From the NCBI GenBank assembly GCA_033398695.1, contig CM065818.1, positions 53,538,001 to 53,602,000 of the forward strand: a stretch of DNA of 64,000 nucleotides, written 5' to 3'. Position numbers and translations under genes: made by a program. Positions 1 through 9,911 of this stretch are shown in pieces. How positions within the stretch are numbered: the first letter of the stretch is position 1; every line of letters starts with the position of its first letter. The notes under the pieces are model-generated. The model saw only the letters and a program-made list of their open reading frames with translations, searched no databases and was not told the origin of the DNA. Source of the DNA: Orobanche coerulescens (Eukaryota; Streptophyta; Magnoliopsida; Lamiales; Orobanchaceae).

Positions 1-1190
1 ACTCACAAGCCTTACATTAAACCATTAAAACCAACGGGTATAAAAAAGTTTGGGTACACAGGACAAAAAATAGATCTAAAGAAGTTAACGATGTTACATC
101 TGCAATAAGAAATAAAAATATGATGTTGTAAAAGCCTATATAGCATAGATAATGATAGATTTAGAGAGAAGAATGTCTTGAGAGGGTATCCCACAGCAGT
201 GAAAACCTATGGATATACTAGTCCCGACCATCGTGGAAGTTCCGAAGTCAACCATAAGAAAGAAGCTCGAAGATTTTCATTTTATAAACATAATTTTATC
301 CCCTTGCGTGATACTCGTTATAAGCTAAAAGCAGTCAATGTATGATAAGTATATTGATCTGATGCTATAAAAAGTTAATGTAAAGGTATAATTAGAATCA
401 TAGAAAAAAAAGTTACATAAAGAAAGTACAGTGAGATATCCTGGGTGAAAAGCTCAAGCGAGGGAAGCTTGATGCGATCGGGAGGATGGAGGAAGGGTCT
501 GGCGGTTGCTCTGTGATCTGGAGGACGGAGGATGGAGGAAGGGTCTGGCGGCTGCTATGCGGTCGGGAGGAGAGGAACTGTGTAAAATCGGACTGAACCG
601 TAGTAGGTTAGACTCTTAGGGGCAAGATATTAATGAGATATTATTAAGTCTGGCCCACGGGTAAGCCCGGTAGTTCGGGCAGCCCACTGTTGGGCCTGCA
701 GGCTAACCGGTCTGGGCCAAAAGGGCCCAGATTTATACGGGATGCAAAATATGGGCCCTAATCCTATTTTCTAGTTGGTTAAACGGGCTGGCCCGGCGGA
801 CCCGGGCCACTTTAACCTCTCTAACTTTACCTTGATTTTACGCATATATTTATATTCCAATTGTAGGATACGAGAATCAAGATCACAATTAGGACGATTC
901 ATAAGCATTCCAATTTAACCTTGTTTTTTACAATTATTTTACGCTGCTGGATTTTACGGTTGTATTGGAAATTTAAAATCATTTTAAATTCCGCAAATAT
1001 TTTAGAAAATGTATGTTTCGTAACGACTTGAAATTTCTACAAGTTTTCTTTATTATAAAAAAAATATATTCATAAAATAACTTAGAAAAATCGGGTCATT
1101 TTGAGAGTAATTTATTTGAACCGCCTAAAATATTTTAGCAAGCCCGCCTATTTCTTTTAGTGTTTAGTTACATTTTTTTTAAATAACAAT
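1..1190. other. Unclassified AT-rich sequence with a GC-rich block
   Basis: I recognise no gene here; the open frames are short and show no domain. The stretch is mostly AT-rich, with a GC-rich block at about 640-830 made of repeated GGCCC/GGGCC words (for example GGCCCGGCGGACCCGGGCC). Such words occur in sub-terminal regions of some plant DNA transposons, but no terminal inverted repeat or target duplication is visible, so I do not assign it. It could be the decayed interior of an older element. Confidence 0.4.
481..560. repeat. 46-bp direct repeat, two copies
   Basis: The word GGAGGATGGAGGAAGGGTCT begins at 481 and again at 527, and the similarity continues through TGGCGG(T/C)TGCT. The period is 46 bp and the second copy is nearly identical. 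It is a local tandem duplication of unknown role. Confidence 0.8.
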
Positions 1191-1325
1191 GGCTACACCA
1201 TATTTTGTGTTAGCGTAGATATTCAATTTAGTCTACGGTAACACTAATTTATATCAATAATAACGTTAGAAAAATGTGTAGCCTTAAATCAAATTTGACC
1301 AATTTTAAGGCATCTAAGGCTACAC
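1191..1325. repeat. Inverted and direct GGCTACAC repeats, possible MITE remnant
   Basis: GGCTACAC at 1191-1198 is matched by its reverse complement GTGTAGCC at 1276-1283, and a further GGCTACAC follows near 1318. The 8-bp arms about 80 bp apart in AT-rich sequence resemble a small decayed DNA-transposon remnant. No target duplication was identified, so this could be chance. Confidence 0.25.
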
Positions 1326-1339
1326 TTTTGCTTGTAACA

Positions 1340-2300
1340 TCAAAAAAAAATATTGTTGAAAGCCATATATGGTGTAGTGGTGTTATGTTGTCGGATTTTG
1401 TGAATCATAGGCGGGGCTTTTGGGCGTATTTCAATATCAATTCTAGTCGTGTTGTTGTTGATAATCGTGTTTATGGATATCTAGGTTCCGAATGTCTAAG
1501 TTCTTTCAACGGTGGTTGTTTACCGTCTCGAAACATCCCAACATGTGTCAAAGATAAGTAATTCTTGCGAACTTACGTTCTTAGACGTGCAAAGTGATGT
1601 ATATGAAGGTTAGAGCATATATGTTCACTCCGGGAGGGTCCGAAGGGGCCTTGGAGGGATCCACATTTGGTTGGGTCCATGAACATTTGGGTTAACCACT
1701 CCGGGAGGGTATAATATGGACTCGGAGGGATCCGCGCATGGTTAGATCCACGGTTAATTGGGAGGATTTATATATCTATGGTACATTTATAGATATTGCA
1801 TTTCCGGAAATCATTATCTTAGCTGCTTTTGAAAAACTATTGATGCATGTACTTTGATATTGTAAGATGTAAGAGTTCGTTTGATTTACTTGTACTAGCT
1901 ATTCCACGGCTAACCCCATTTGGGGGAAGTACGTTTCATGTACTTCAGGTATGAAGAATGCGATCGGACGAGTACCGAGGTAGTACGACGATGACGGCCA
2001 GGCGTGATACTGTGAAGAGTCAGTATGTCTTTCTTTGAGTCTGGTCGCTGAGATTTTTCGTTTTGTCACAAATTGTTAGTTGGTACTCGAGTACTATAGG
2101 TTATTTTTTATTTGTCAGTGATATTGAACTTGTTGTTTATTGTGGATTATATTATCGTCGTTGGAATTTCATTGGCGAATTCGGTAAATGTTTGGTGATT
2201 TTGATATTCTCTTGTTATGGAGTTTGTATGATTTAGCCTTGTGAGTTCATATGGGATTCACGGCGCTATGACATACCCTAAATATCTCGGGGGTGTTACA
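1340..2300 (+). mobile_element. Gypsy LTR, 5'-truncated
   Basis: The right edge is sharp: the LTR ends ...CTCGGGGGTGTTACA at 2300, followed by a primer-binding site. The body from about 1400 resembles the R/U5 part of the H LTR (4238-28874), including a GATAAGTAATTCTTG segment near 1555. Two 71-bp units beginning CACTCCGGGAGGGT lie at 1626 and 1697. The left edge is unresolved and the U3 promoter portion is not recognisable, so I read this as a truncated LTR. Together with the following 320 bp it is the beginning of a plus-strand Tekay-like element. Confidence 0.7.
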
Positions 2301-2305
2301 GAATA

Positions 2306-2324
2306 TGGTATCAGAGTCTAGGTT
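2306..2324 (+). other. Primer-binding site (initiator tRNA-Met type)
   Basis: TGGTATCAGAGTCTAGGTT starts 5 bp after the LTR end at 2300. The first eleven bases match the usual plant TGGTATCAGAG site that pairs with the 3' end of initiator tRNA-Met. It fixes the element on the plus strand and supports the LTR end. Confidence 0.85.
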
Positions 2325-2549
2325 TATGGACACCTAGGTTGTTGGTCTTTTGGGTCTAGTCACGTTGTTTGTAAACACAGTATCATCGTGCTGCCATCAT
2401 ATTAGTACGACCGGTACTCGTAAGTTCTCTTATCCTTCTTATCGACTTTACTTTCTTGTCTTTCGACCTCGTAATGTGGGAATCCGGTCACCATGAAGGT
2501 TATGTTCTGAACTGTACTTATATATTTTCCTCTTTTTCTATCCTTTATA

Positions 2550-2623
2550 ATGTCAGCTGGTAGAGGACGCGAACGCTGTCGGGGACGCGGTCGGGGACAT
2601 GGTGCAGCCAGTTGGCGGCCATG
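2550..2623 (+). pseudogene. gag: Start of a gypsy gag, truncated after about 24 codons
   Basis: About 250 bp after the primer-binding site an ATG at 2550 opens a frame encoding an Arg/Gly-rich start (MSAGRGRERCRGRGRGHG). It is cut at 2623 by the start of another LTR. Arg/Gly-rich N-termini occur in Tekay/Del Gag proteins, which fits the LTR and primer-binding site. The protein would be the capsid/nucleocapsid precursor, but nothing functional remains. The call rests on position and composition, not on a domain. Confidence 0.5.
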
Positions 2624-2727
2624 TGTAATACCCAGGATTTTCGTGATGGTTATTTTAGATTTTTTTGGATATTTCTCGATTGCTGAGTATCGGTATTATT
2701 TTTCTCCATGATTGATTTTTTGTTTAT
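2624..2727 (+). mobile_element. 104-bp LTR start fragment
   Basis: The sequence starts TGTAATACCCAGG, the typical beginning of this gypsy LTR group, and after 104 bp is replaced by a second start, TGTAATACCCAAG, at 2728. It is probably the stub of an LTR into whose first 100 bp a related element inserted or recombined. Confidence 0.55.
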
Positions 2728-2990
2728 TGTAATACCCAAGACTTTTATTCTGGTTGCCTTGAACTATTTGTCGGTTGGTGTCGGTGATTTCGTGTCGTTA
2801 TAATTATGTGGGATTTGTTTTTTCTGTTATGAACGGTATGTTGTGTTTCGTAATTTGCTCATTATTGTTTTTAATCTTAACCGGTGCGTTAGTGTGACCG
2901 AAACATTGTCGAACGCCTAACCGAACTGTCGGAATTGGCCATTGCCGAGTCACGGCCGCACGTTTTGGGCCAGAGACCCGCCTGGCCGAG

Positions 2991-3192
2991 TTACGGCCGT
3001 AAGGTGCCGGATACGGCCGTATGTGCTCGGCAGGGTCTAGGCAACTTCCGGACGAAGGCCGGTTACGACCATAAGTCGTGATCGGGTACGACCGTAAGGG
3101 TACTGGGCAGCATCCGGATGAAGGCCAGTTACGGCCGTAAGGATGCCGGTTACGACCGTAAGTGATCGGCACACACTGGGCAGTATAAATAT
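2991..3192 (+). promoter_or_regulatory. TTACGGCCGTAA palindrome array and TATA box
   Basis: Palindromic sites lie at 2991 (TTACGGCCGTAA), 3011 (ATACGGCCGTAT), 3063 (TTACGACCATAA), 3086 (GTACGACCGTAA), 3129 (TTACGGCCGTAA) and 3150 (TTACGACCGTAA). A weaker CACGGCCGCA lies near 2961. The last site is 22 bp upstream of TATAAATAT (3184-3192), the probable LTR core promoter. The position suggests upstream activator or repressor sites for a dimeric DNA-binding protein; that role is inferred. Confidence 0.7.
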
Positions 3193-3359
3193 GACCGAGC
3201 AGCCCTGTTTCTACCCATTTTTCACTTCTCTCCTTTCCCTTCCGTGGCCAGGGCTTTGGTGGCCAAAGATACATGTTGTTAAACAACAAATCCATGAAGC
3301 TCCTGAGTTCATATCATTGATTGATCGTCTCATAACCTTCTCCGATCCATCAAATCAAG

Positions 3360-3746
3360 GTATGATTTCCTAAAAATTTAGTTTTGGGATTTTAGTTGAC
3401 TTCATCCGATTTAATCGTATTAACTCAGATTACTGATGGATAATCGAAGATTAAGTTGTGTCTTATCATTTTCATCATCTTTCCACGGTTTTGTCATGTC
3501 CGATTCGTCATTTATATGAGTTTTCAATTGACGCCTTCAAGGTGTCCGGGAAAATGCCACAGAGGGAGCTTCGGTCGTTTTGCGATGTTTTTCCTCGTGT
3601 AATTTATTGTTTATTTGGTGATAGGATATTAGGGACGAATTTCCTACAAAAATCTGGTGTTGAGCCTTTCCGATCGTCGTTTTCATTGGAGTTCCGGATT
3701 TTTCCAATCAACCGTATTTTCGGAGTATTCGCGAGAGATTACCAAG
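3360..3746 (+). other. Candidate intron in the LTR leader
   Basis: About 170 bp downstream of the TATA box the sequence AATCAAG/GTATGATT resembles a plant 5' splice site, and ACCAAG/GCAAGTGCC at 3746 a 3' site. The same two landmarks occur in the same order in the L LTRs. The sequence between is T-rich, as plant introns are. There is no transcript evidence. Confidence 0.35.
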
Positions 3747-3815
3747 GCAAGTGCCTTGATATACGAATTGTAACTACGTGAAGTCATTGTTGTCGAAGTA
3801 TATGAATTTATATGG

Positions 3816-4036
3816 ATGTATATATATATATGTGTGTGTGTGTATATATATAGATTTATATATATATCTATATGCTAAATATATGTATGTATATACGTAT
3901 ATTGATATATATGCCTATGTCGGTGAATGCCGAGTGATGAATGCTAACACTAGTTGACGTACTCAACTTGGATTGATGGATGAACTATACTTATAGATAT
4001 AATATAGGTAAGGTTTTATATATATATATATATATA
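3816..4036. repeat. TA/TG microsatellites
   Basis: Simple TA and TG runs occupy about 3816-3906, and a (TA)n run lies at about 4017-4036, inside the 2728 LTR. They are low-complexity sequence without coding content. Confidence 0.85.
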
Positions 4037-4769
4037 TTCGGTTGAGTCGCAATATAGGGATATATGTGCGGCGTTGGTTGGTTATGCCTGAAGACATATT
4101 GTGATTGAGTTTTGATTGATAACGTGCGTGATATTATTTAGCTGTGTGGTTATGGACTGACGGATAATGCTTTTGAGCTGTACCAATGTTGAGATATTTT
4201 GAGACTTGTGGACCGGGTAAAGCCAGTGGATTGCCCTTGTAACACCCCCAGGGTATATTACAGCACCGTGGACCCCTATGTGGGACCCACCAGGCTAAAT
4301 AATTAACACCGCTCGTCTAACCATCTCGGTTAGCGAGAAAACACACATCACCACGACAAAAATTAAATAAAATGCTCTGTACAACCGGTAAACCACTCAT
4401 CACCGAAAATCACAAATACAATGTAGTGTCCATCTTCCAAATTAAAACGCTAAGTACTCGCGAGTACTGTCTATCAATTTACAAGTTCGAAAATAAACGT
4501 TTAGAATGGGCAACTAAAATAAAGGAACTCATTTGCACACGTCAACAACCCTGGCCAGCATCCTCGTACTGCTCCAGTGCCCGCTCGACCGGCTGAGTGC
4601 AACCTGAAATTCATAACACGAATTTCCCACAAAATAGGTCCCCAAAGGGGTTAGAAATTACGCTAGTACAAGTAATCAACGCTTACACATCTCATAGTAT
4701 GTGCATCAAAATATTTCAAAATCAAAACATGTTTTTTCCCGGAAAACAAACAGTCAGTAATCACAGTTG

Positions 4770-5010
4770 AAAATTTGCCTACGACCGGGGCTAAACCACT
4801 GATCCCATTCGAGGCCTCTGAGGACCCTCCCGGACTATCCACAGTTAAAAATCACGCACATGACTCGCCTAGGACCACGACGAAACCACTGGTTCCATAC
4901 GAGGCCTCTATGGACCCTCCCGGACTGGCTATCCAAACAAGCTCGTGAATCAGGAGCGAAATCACAGATTCCTCCGAGGCCCCGTCGGACCCTCCCGGAG
5001 TGAGAAATCA
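4770..5010 (-). repeat. Three CTCCGGGAGGGTCC modules in the H LTR
   Basis: On the minus strand three units of roughly 75-95 bp each contain a CGGGAGGGTCC-type word, a GAGGCCTCG-type word and a GGTTT(C/A)G segment. The same module occurs three times in the right H LTR (27160-27410), three times in each L LTR and twice at 1626-1740. It lies downstream of the TATA box, in R or U5. Confidence 0.7.
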
Positions 5011-5605
5011 CACACATATACATTACCATTTCATGTTAAGCATAAGGGTTTCACAAGAGTACCTGCCTTGAGAAATTGACAACGAAATGAACGGGAAATC
5101 AACTACGCTTGCTAGGAACCGACAACCCTGAACCTAATGATTCGAAGAATACAAACACAACCAATTCTACACGAATACGAAAATGGAATACAACTGAGAA
5201 CCCACATACAATTCATGTAAATTCGTACAAAAACAACAACGAGGGCGGGTCGCAACCAAACCCTCTTGATTTCACAAATACCACGAAATATACCATGAAC
5301 TCGTAGGGAAAACATGAATACCACTAAGATTAATCACAATATAATGGATTAATAAAAAACACGGAATGAATCAGACATTAAATCGAAAATCCCCAAATTC
5401 CCCAAAAATAGGGTTCTAAGAGATTACCTTGGATCGAAGACGAAGAACACAAGTAGATGTTGTTAAACTACACCAAGAATTCAAGGAAGATGTTAGCTGA
5501 GATGATTGGAAGAAGAAATTGCCTCAAAATCACCAATGGATTGCTTAACCCTCGGAACTCCAAGTTTGACGAAGTGAAATGACGAAATAAAACTGCTGCC
5601 AGATT

Positions 5606-5900
5606 TTTATATACCACACGCTAGCGTGCGCTAACACCATAGATAGCGTGCGCTATCTGGGAATTCCAGAACCATCCAAACCGACTTTCAGGTACTGTCG
5701 AGCCCTGATAGCATGCGCTAATGCACTCCTTAGCGTGTGTTAATGAGGCTAGAACCTTCTCTCTGGAGGCTACAATTAGCATACGTTAAGTAGGGCCTTA
5801 GTGTGCGCTAACGACTGATTCCAGTACCTTCTGGTCTGATTTCCAGGTACTGTCAGGTCCAATTAACGTGTGCTAATCCACATACTAGCATGCGCTAACT
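5606..5900 (-). promoter_or_regulatory. TAGCG-NN-CGCTA array and TATA box, left H LTR
   Basis: Perfect-arm sites TAGCGTGCGCTA lie at 5622-5633 and 5644-5655. Variants follow near 5710 (TAGCATGCGCTA), 5734, 5775, 5797, 5863 and 5888. On the minus strand the array is immediately upstream of GTATATAAAA at about 5606-5615, followed by a TTTCGTCATTTCA start-region block shared with the 62315 LTR. The arms are exact dyads around a two-base centre. I infer dimeric protein binding; nothing shows which protein. Confidence 0.7.
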
Positions 5901-5913
5901 ATGCTGAAGGTAG

Positions 5914-7023
5914 TGTTGTGTCAAGATTTATCCATCCCGACAGGCGATCGACTATAAGGCCGAGCGACCAAGTCAACACCAGTCAAACTATGGCTAGCTC
6001 GCCTAATCGAAGATATCAGACCACCATCAGGTACCTAGCGATCGACTCCCAAGGCGATCGCCCATTGGCATCTGGCGATCGACTCTAGTGCACGGCTAAG
6101 GACGGTCGACCTACGCCTCGAGCAGAGATGATCGCCCGTCAAAGTCATCGAAGACTGGATCTCAGAATAGCACCCACGTGCAGATCCAGATAAGGCACCG
6201 CGGCACATGGGTCGTTGACCATAGCCTGTTAGCATCTTTCCACCAACCGACAAGCGCGCCGAAAGTTACAGAGTAGGACCGCCCGTGACAGCAACTCAGA
6301 CGCGTGCAGGCTTCTCATTGGACCGCGCGACTGACTGCCAGCAACTCCTGCAGACTTTAAGGAGACAAGCCCATGTGACATAAAGACGATCGCCCGATTA
6401 TTATAATACAGAAAAGGCGATCGCCCGACATATCCAAGTCCTATAAATAGAGAACCTCCTCCTACTGGAAAAAGGTTCCGAATTCATTCACCTACATTCC
6501 GAATTCATTCACGGAAATACAGAAGAACATACATATCATCAAGCTCTCAGCTTTCTCGCCGGAATCCATCTTAGGACTTCTCTCTCAGAATCTCTCATCC
6601 TGAAGACGATCGGCAGAGGCACGAAGTCCCCACAAGACAGATTCCAGGAGATTCATAAGCCCAGAAGCTCAGGCATCCAGCCAATACTCGCCGTGAGAGA
6701 CAGTCGATCTCTCACCGCCGCGACTGTTCACCTCCTTTGTTACAAGAACTCACAGAGCATCACATCTGGTTCTTCCGGCAATCTACACGCTCACTAGCTA
6801 AGATAACAAGAATCTTTACACTTATTGTAATTGTATTCTTACATTAGTACTTGTATCCCCGAATATTAGTATTAATAATATCTCGCGAGAGCATTCAAGC
6901 CCGGGACTAACAACCCGGAAAATCTTGTGTTATTTATCTTTCTAACGGAAGTGTTCTCGCATTTGTTTGCTATCCATCCATTCCAGCAATATCTATCTCC
7001 GGATAATATTTTTGGTAGCAACA
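5914..7023 (+). mobile_element. T 5' LTR
   Basis: The LTR runs from TGTTGTGTCAAG to GGTAGCAACA, 1110 bp. It carries GGCGATCGCC-type palindromes in U3, a TATA box at 6442 (TATAAATAG) and, near the 3' end, the palindrome TCTCGCGAGA at about 6881. It differs from the 3' LTR at a modest number of positions by eye, such as GACAGG versus GATAGG at 5940/13097. Confidence 0.92.
5943..6450 (+). promoter_or_regulatory. GGCGATCGCC palindrome array and TATA box of T
   Basis: Sites on a GGCGATCGCC theme lie at 5943 (GGCGATCGAC), 6037 (AGCGATCGAC), 6053 (GGCGATCGCC), 6074 (GGCGATCGAC), 6127 (GATGATCGCC), 6385 (GACGATCGCC) and 6416 (GGCGATCGCC). The last is 17 bp upstream of TATAAATAG (6442-6450). The 3' LTR repeats the layout (13100 onward, TATA at 13599). 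The arrangement parallels the other LTR arrays although the element lineage differs. Confidence 0.65.
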
Positions 7024-7042
7024 ATTGGCGCTAGAAGAAGGG
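7024..7042 (+). other. T primer-binding site candidate
   Basis: Directly after the LTR end comes ATTGGCGCTAGAAGAAGGG. The TTGGCGC start is typical of plant gypsy elements that do not use initiator tRNA-Met. I cannot assign the tRNA from sequence alone. Confidence 0.6.
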
Positions 7043-7150
7043 GATCTAACCCTCAAATTTTTATTCCTACCGTCCCGAAGAACACTCACTGTTCTCGGGG
7101 CATATACTTGAAGTGACACTCACTGCGCTTCAAAGAAAACCTTCAGAATC

Positions 7151-8683
7151 ATGACATCCGTCGGTACATCGAAGAAAGTCGCTCTCCGAACCGCCGGACA
7201 CCATATCCCGGCTCAATCCGAACCCCAGCCGACGACAGGGGGAAGCCACAGCAATGCGAGACTCTCGATCCCGCACCCGAGAGATGGCCCCAACCTCTCA
7301 CCCGATCAGTTCCAAACCGAGGAACAGATCGAGGAGGCTATGGCCATCCTAGAGGAGCGACGGAGAGCTTGCGCGTTGCCCGCGATAACTCCCTCGATCG
7401 TCCGCCGCATGGGAAAACGGAAATTCAACGGGCTACTGAGCGACAGATCGTCAGAAAGCCCCAATTCGCGAGAAAAGGCTCTCGCACGACCGGACGGATC
7501 CGTATTCAATCGCTTGGGGCGCGACCCATCCTGGCGACCGGGGTATTCTGTTCCCAACCGTGAAAAGACGGAATCCGAATCCGTCACTAGGAGTTCGGCC
7601 TACCCACCGCACAGCCGAACACAGGCCGGCCATCTGACTCTCGTCCCGATCGCCAGGGGATCAGTACTCAATCGCCTCGGCACCCGCTCTGAGCGCCGAG
7701 CCGCGAGCAGCCAGGCCACAACGATGGCCTCTATACAATGCCAGCTCGATGAGATGAAAGCACTCTTGGACACTGGGGCAAGCGCGCCGTGAAGATCAGG
7801 GCCGGCCAAGGCCACTCGCGGTCCACATCGAGCTTGCCTGTGCAACCAACGATCGCTCCTCCCAAAACACCTCTGTATGAAGGGAGATCGGACCCCGAAA
7901 CCCACGAGTAAATTCCGAATCTACATGACTGGGTGTGGGGCATCTGATGCAACCAAGTGCCGGATCTTCCCGTTAACATTGGGCGAGCTGGCCCATAGGT
8001 GGTACGTCTCACTACCACCACGATCAATCACCTCCTTTAAGAAACTGGCGAATGACTTCACATCATACTTCGCCACCAAGGTCGCTAGACCAGAAGGCCC
8101 CCACCGCGTGATGAAAATCAGGCAGGGGAAAGACGAAACCGATGCAGATTACATCGACCGAGTAGACGAAATCATCCTCACCGGCGAACCCGTCAGTGAC
8201 GAGCTCACTCTCTTTTCGGTCATGGGGGGATTCTACGGTCATTCTCCCATGTTTATACATCTCACCAAGGATATTCCCCCAACCTACGCGATCTTCCGCG
8301 CTAAGGCTGCCAACTTTCTGGCCAGGCAAAGGCTACTCACCCTCCACCTAGGTGAGGAAACGCCACCTCCTGTCCAGAAGATAGCGATCGCCAAAGTAAA
8401 GAAGGCGATCGCCAAGACACCCGGAGATCTCAAGGCCTTCGAGGACATGGAAGACCATCTCCTCCATACGTTCAACCGAACTACGGCACATATTTTCTAT
8501 GCCATCAAGGGGCACGAAAAGCTCAAAAAGCCAAAGGCGATAAGGGACCACGGTCGCCTGGACAACAATCAATATTGTGCCTACCATAAGAGTCCCGGAC
8601 ACAGCACCAACCAATGCCGCGACCTCCTCAAACAGCTCTGGAGATTGTTCGAGGAGGGCAAGTTGGACAGCTTATTGGCTTAG
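7151..8683 (+). pseudogene. gag: T gag polyprotein, disrupted
   Basis: The gene encodes the capsid/nucleocapsid precursor that packages element RNA. An ATG at 7151 starts a basic, low-complexity N-terminal region of about 210 codons ending in a TGA at 7790-7792. The capsid core follows at about 7850-8370, with words typical of plant gypsy Gag such as ATKCRIFPLTLGELAHRWY and SFKKLANDF. A short nucleocapsid-like motif CAYHKSPGHSTNQC lies near 8578, followed by the Tat-type ending LFEEGKLDSLL. A conserved PLYEGRSDPETHE segment is in the +1 frame at about 7873-7911, so two compensating frameshifts and one stop interrupt it. The protein is not functional as it stands. Confidence 0.85.
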
Positions 8684-9900
8684 CCGAAGCCCCTACCAAT
8701 CTCTATACACGATCGTCCGAGTCGAACACAAAACGGGTTGGAAAGCTCATACGAGCCGACCCTTGGATCAACCTCGGCGCCCGTCTCTACATGCTTCAAT
8801 CAAGAGAAGGGGACCTCGGAAGTCTCCCCGATCTCCCTCCTTATTTAAGAAACTGGAGGACTCACTCGCTATCTACAGTTCACCATCTAATATGATGGAC
8901 TAAGGCACGAGATCGCCTCCCCCGCACAACGCACATCGTCGAAGGTCGGCATCTACATGACGATCCAAGGTGGAAGAGTGCAGCCATGATCCTGGTGGTC
9001 GATGGAACCGACTGCTTAGGCCATGCATGGTCCCTTTGGGCCAAGATCGCCCGCCCTTCGTTTAAATACGAGGCCGGCGTAGTCTGAGGGCCCTCCAAAA
9101 TTAATCAGTGGAAACGATCGCTCGCCCTCAAAGGTTCATCATTTAACGTGGTGAACCCGGACAATGCGACGCGTCACTACCCCTGTCTCAACGTACACCG
9201 TCGAGGGTCGCCATCGTCATGGCGACCCGAGGTGGAAGCAGAGCTAAACAAGCCGCGGGCGTGGAGTTGAATCATCCGACGCTACCCCGCGCAAGGACTC
9301 CTCTAGACCGAGACCGCACGCCCTTCGTTTAAATACGAGGCGAAGCGCAGCCTAACAGAGGACCCTCATAATAAAGTGAGTCACGAGACACTCAATGTCT
9401 TCGCGCATCAAGACATGATCAGGGAGTCGGTCCATCGAACTCCGCGATCGTGCACGGTTCCTCAAGACGGACGACCGTCCTCGAGGATTCGACAAAGTTG
9501 AAGACCGCTCACTCAACGAATTATTTTCATCCCCTTACTTCCACTAAGTGAATAAAAACAAGGGGGAAGAGTGTGGACTACCTATACGACGATCGTCCCT
9601 ATTCAACCACATACGGAGGTCGTCAATTTTCAGATGTTGTGCAGTGATCGAATTTGTTGTAAAAGTTATCTTTATGAGTTTATCAATTCATTTGGAATTA
9701 CCCTATAGCGATCTCTCCTCACACATTTGTACAAAGTCAAACAAAGACTCAAAAATAACAATCATTCAAGTGATAAGTCAGAAAATCAAACATTCATTTC
9801 ATTGCTTGAAGGATCAAAATACATGGTCGCCCGAAGACCAAAATGCTACAAAGAAAAAACTACAAAACTACAAGACAAAAAGCTAAAACAAGCAAGCAAG
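8684..9900 (+). other. T internal region without polymerase
   Basis: Where an autonomous element would carry protease and RT, I find no DSG, YVDD/FVDD or integrase motif in any frame. The region holds two diverged units of about 270 bp: CGCCCTTCGTTTAAATACGA occurs at about 9051 and 9320, each preceded by an ACGATCCAAGGTGGAAG- or GGCGACCCGAGGTGGAAG-type word. It also contains several GATCGC-rich words. It looks like decayed or captured non-coding filler. Confidence 0.7.
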
Positions 9901-9911
9901 AGCGAAGAGTC

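Larger units (their letters stand above)
2728..4237 (+). mobile_element. Gypsy LTR with palindrome array, first piece
   Basis: The LTR starts TGTAATACCCAAG. It holds a palindrome array (2991-3161), a TATA box (TATAAATAT at 3184), a splice-donor-like ATCAAG/GTATG at 3359 and an AAGGCAAGT segment near 3745. The order matches the LTRs of L and H. It is interrupted at 4238 by element H. The sequence right of H (28875-29198) and right of A (50443-50968) has the character of the remaining R/U5, so the LTR was probably split by two later insertions. No internal region is seen in the window. Confidence 0.6.
4238..5913 (-). mobile_element. H 3' LTR, distal part
   Basis: This piece starts TGTAACACCCCCAGGGTATA on the plus strand and matches the right LTR (26617-28280) with scattered substitutions. 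It holds three GGAGGGTCC modules (4770-5000 on the complementary strand), a splice-like block at about 5425, a TATA-like sequence (minus GTATATAAAA near 5610) and most of the palindrome array. It stops at the GGTAG target duplication of element T. Confidence 0.9.

Noticed and set aside
640..830. GC-rich GGCCC block as a CpG-island promoter
   Set aside because: No TATA box, transcription-start context or adjacent gene is visible; it is more likely a transposon sub-terminal block, and even that is unproven.
2991..3161. CRISPR-like array of regularly spaced short repeats
   Set aside because: The repeats are 12-bp dyads with irregular spacing inside LTR promoters of a plant genome; there are no cas genes and no unique equal-length spacers.
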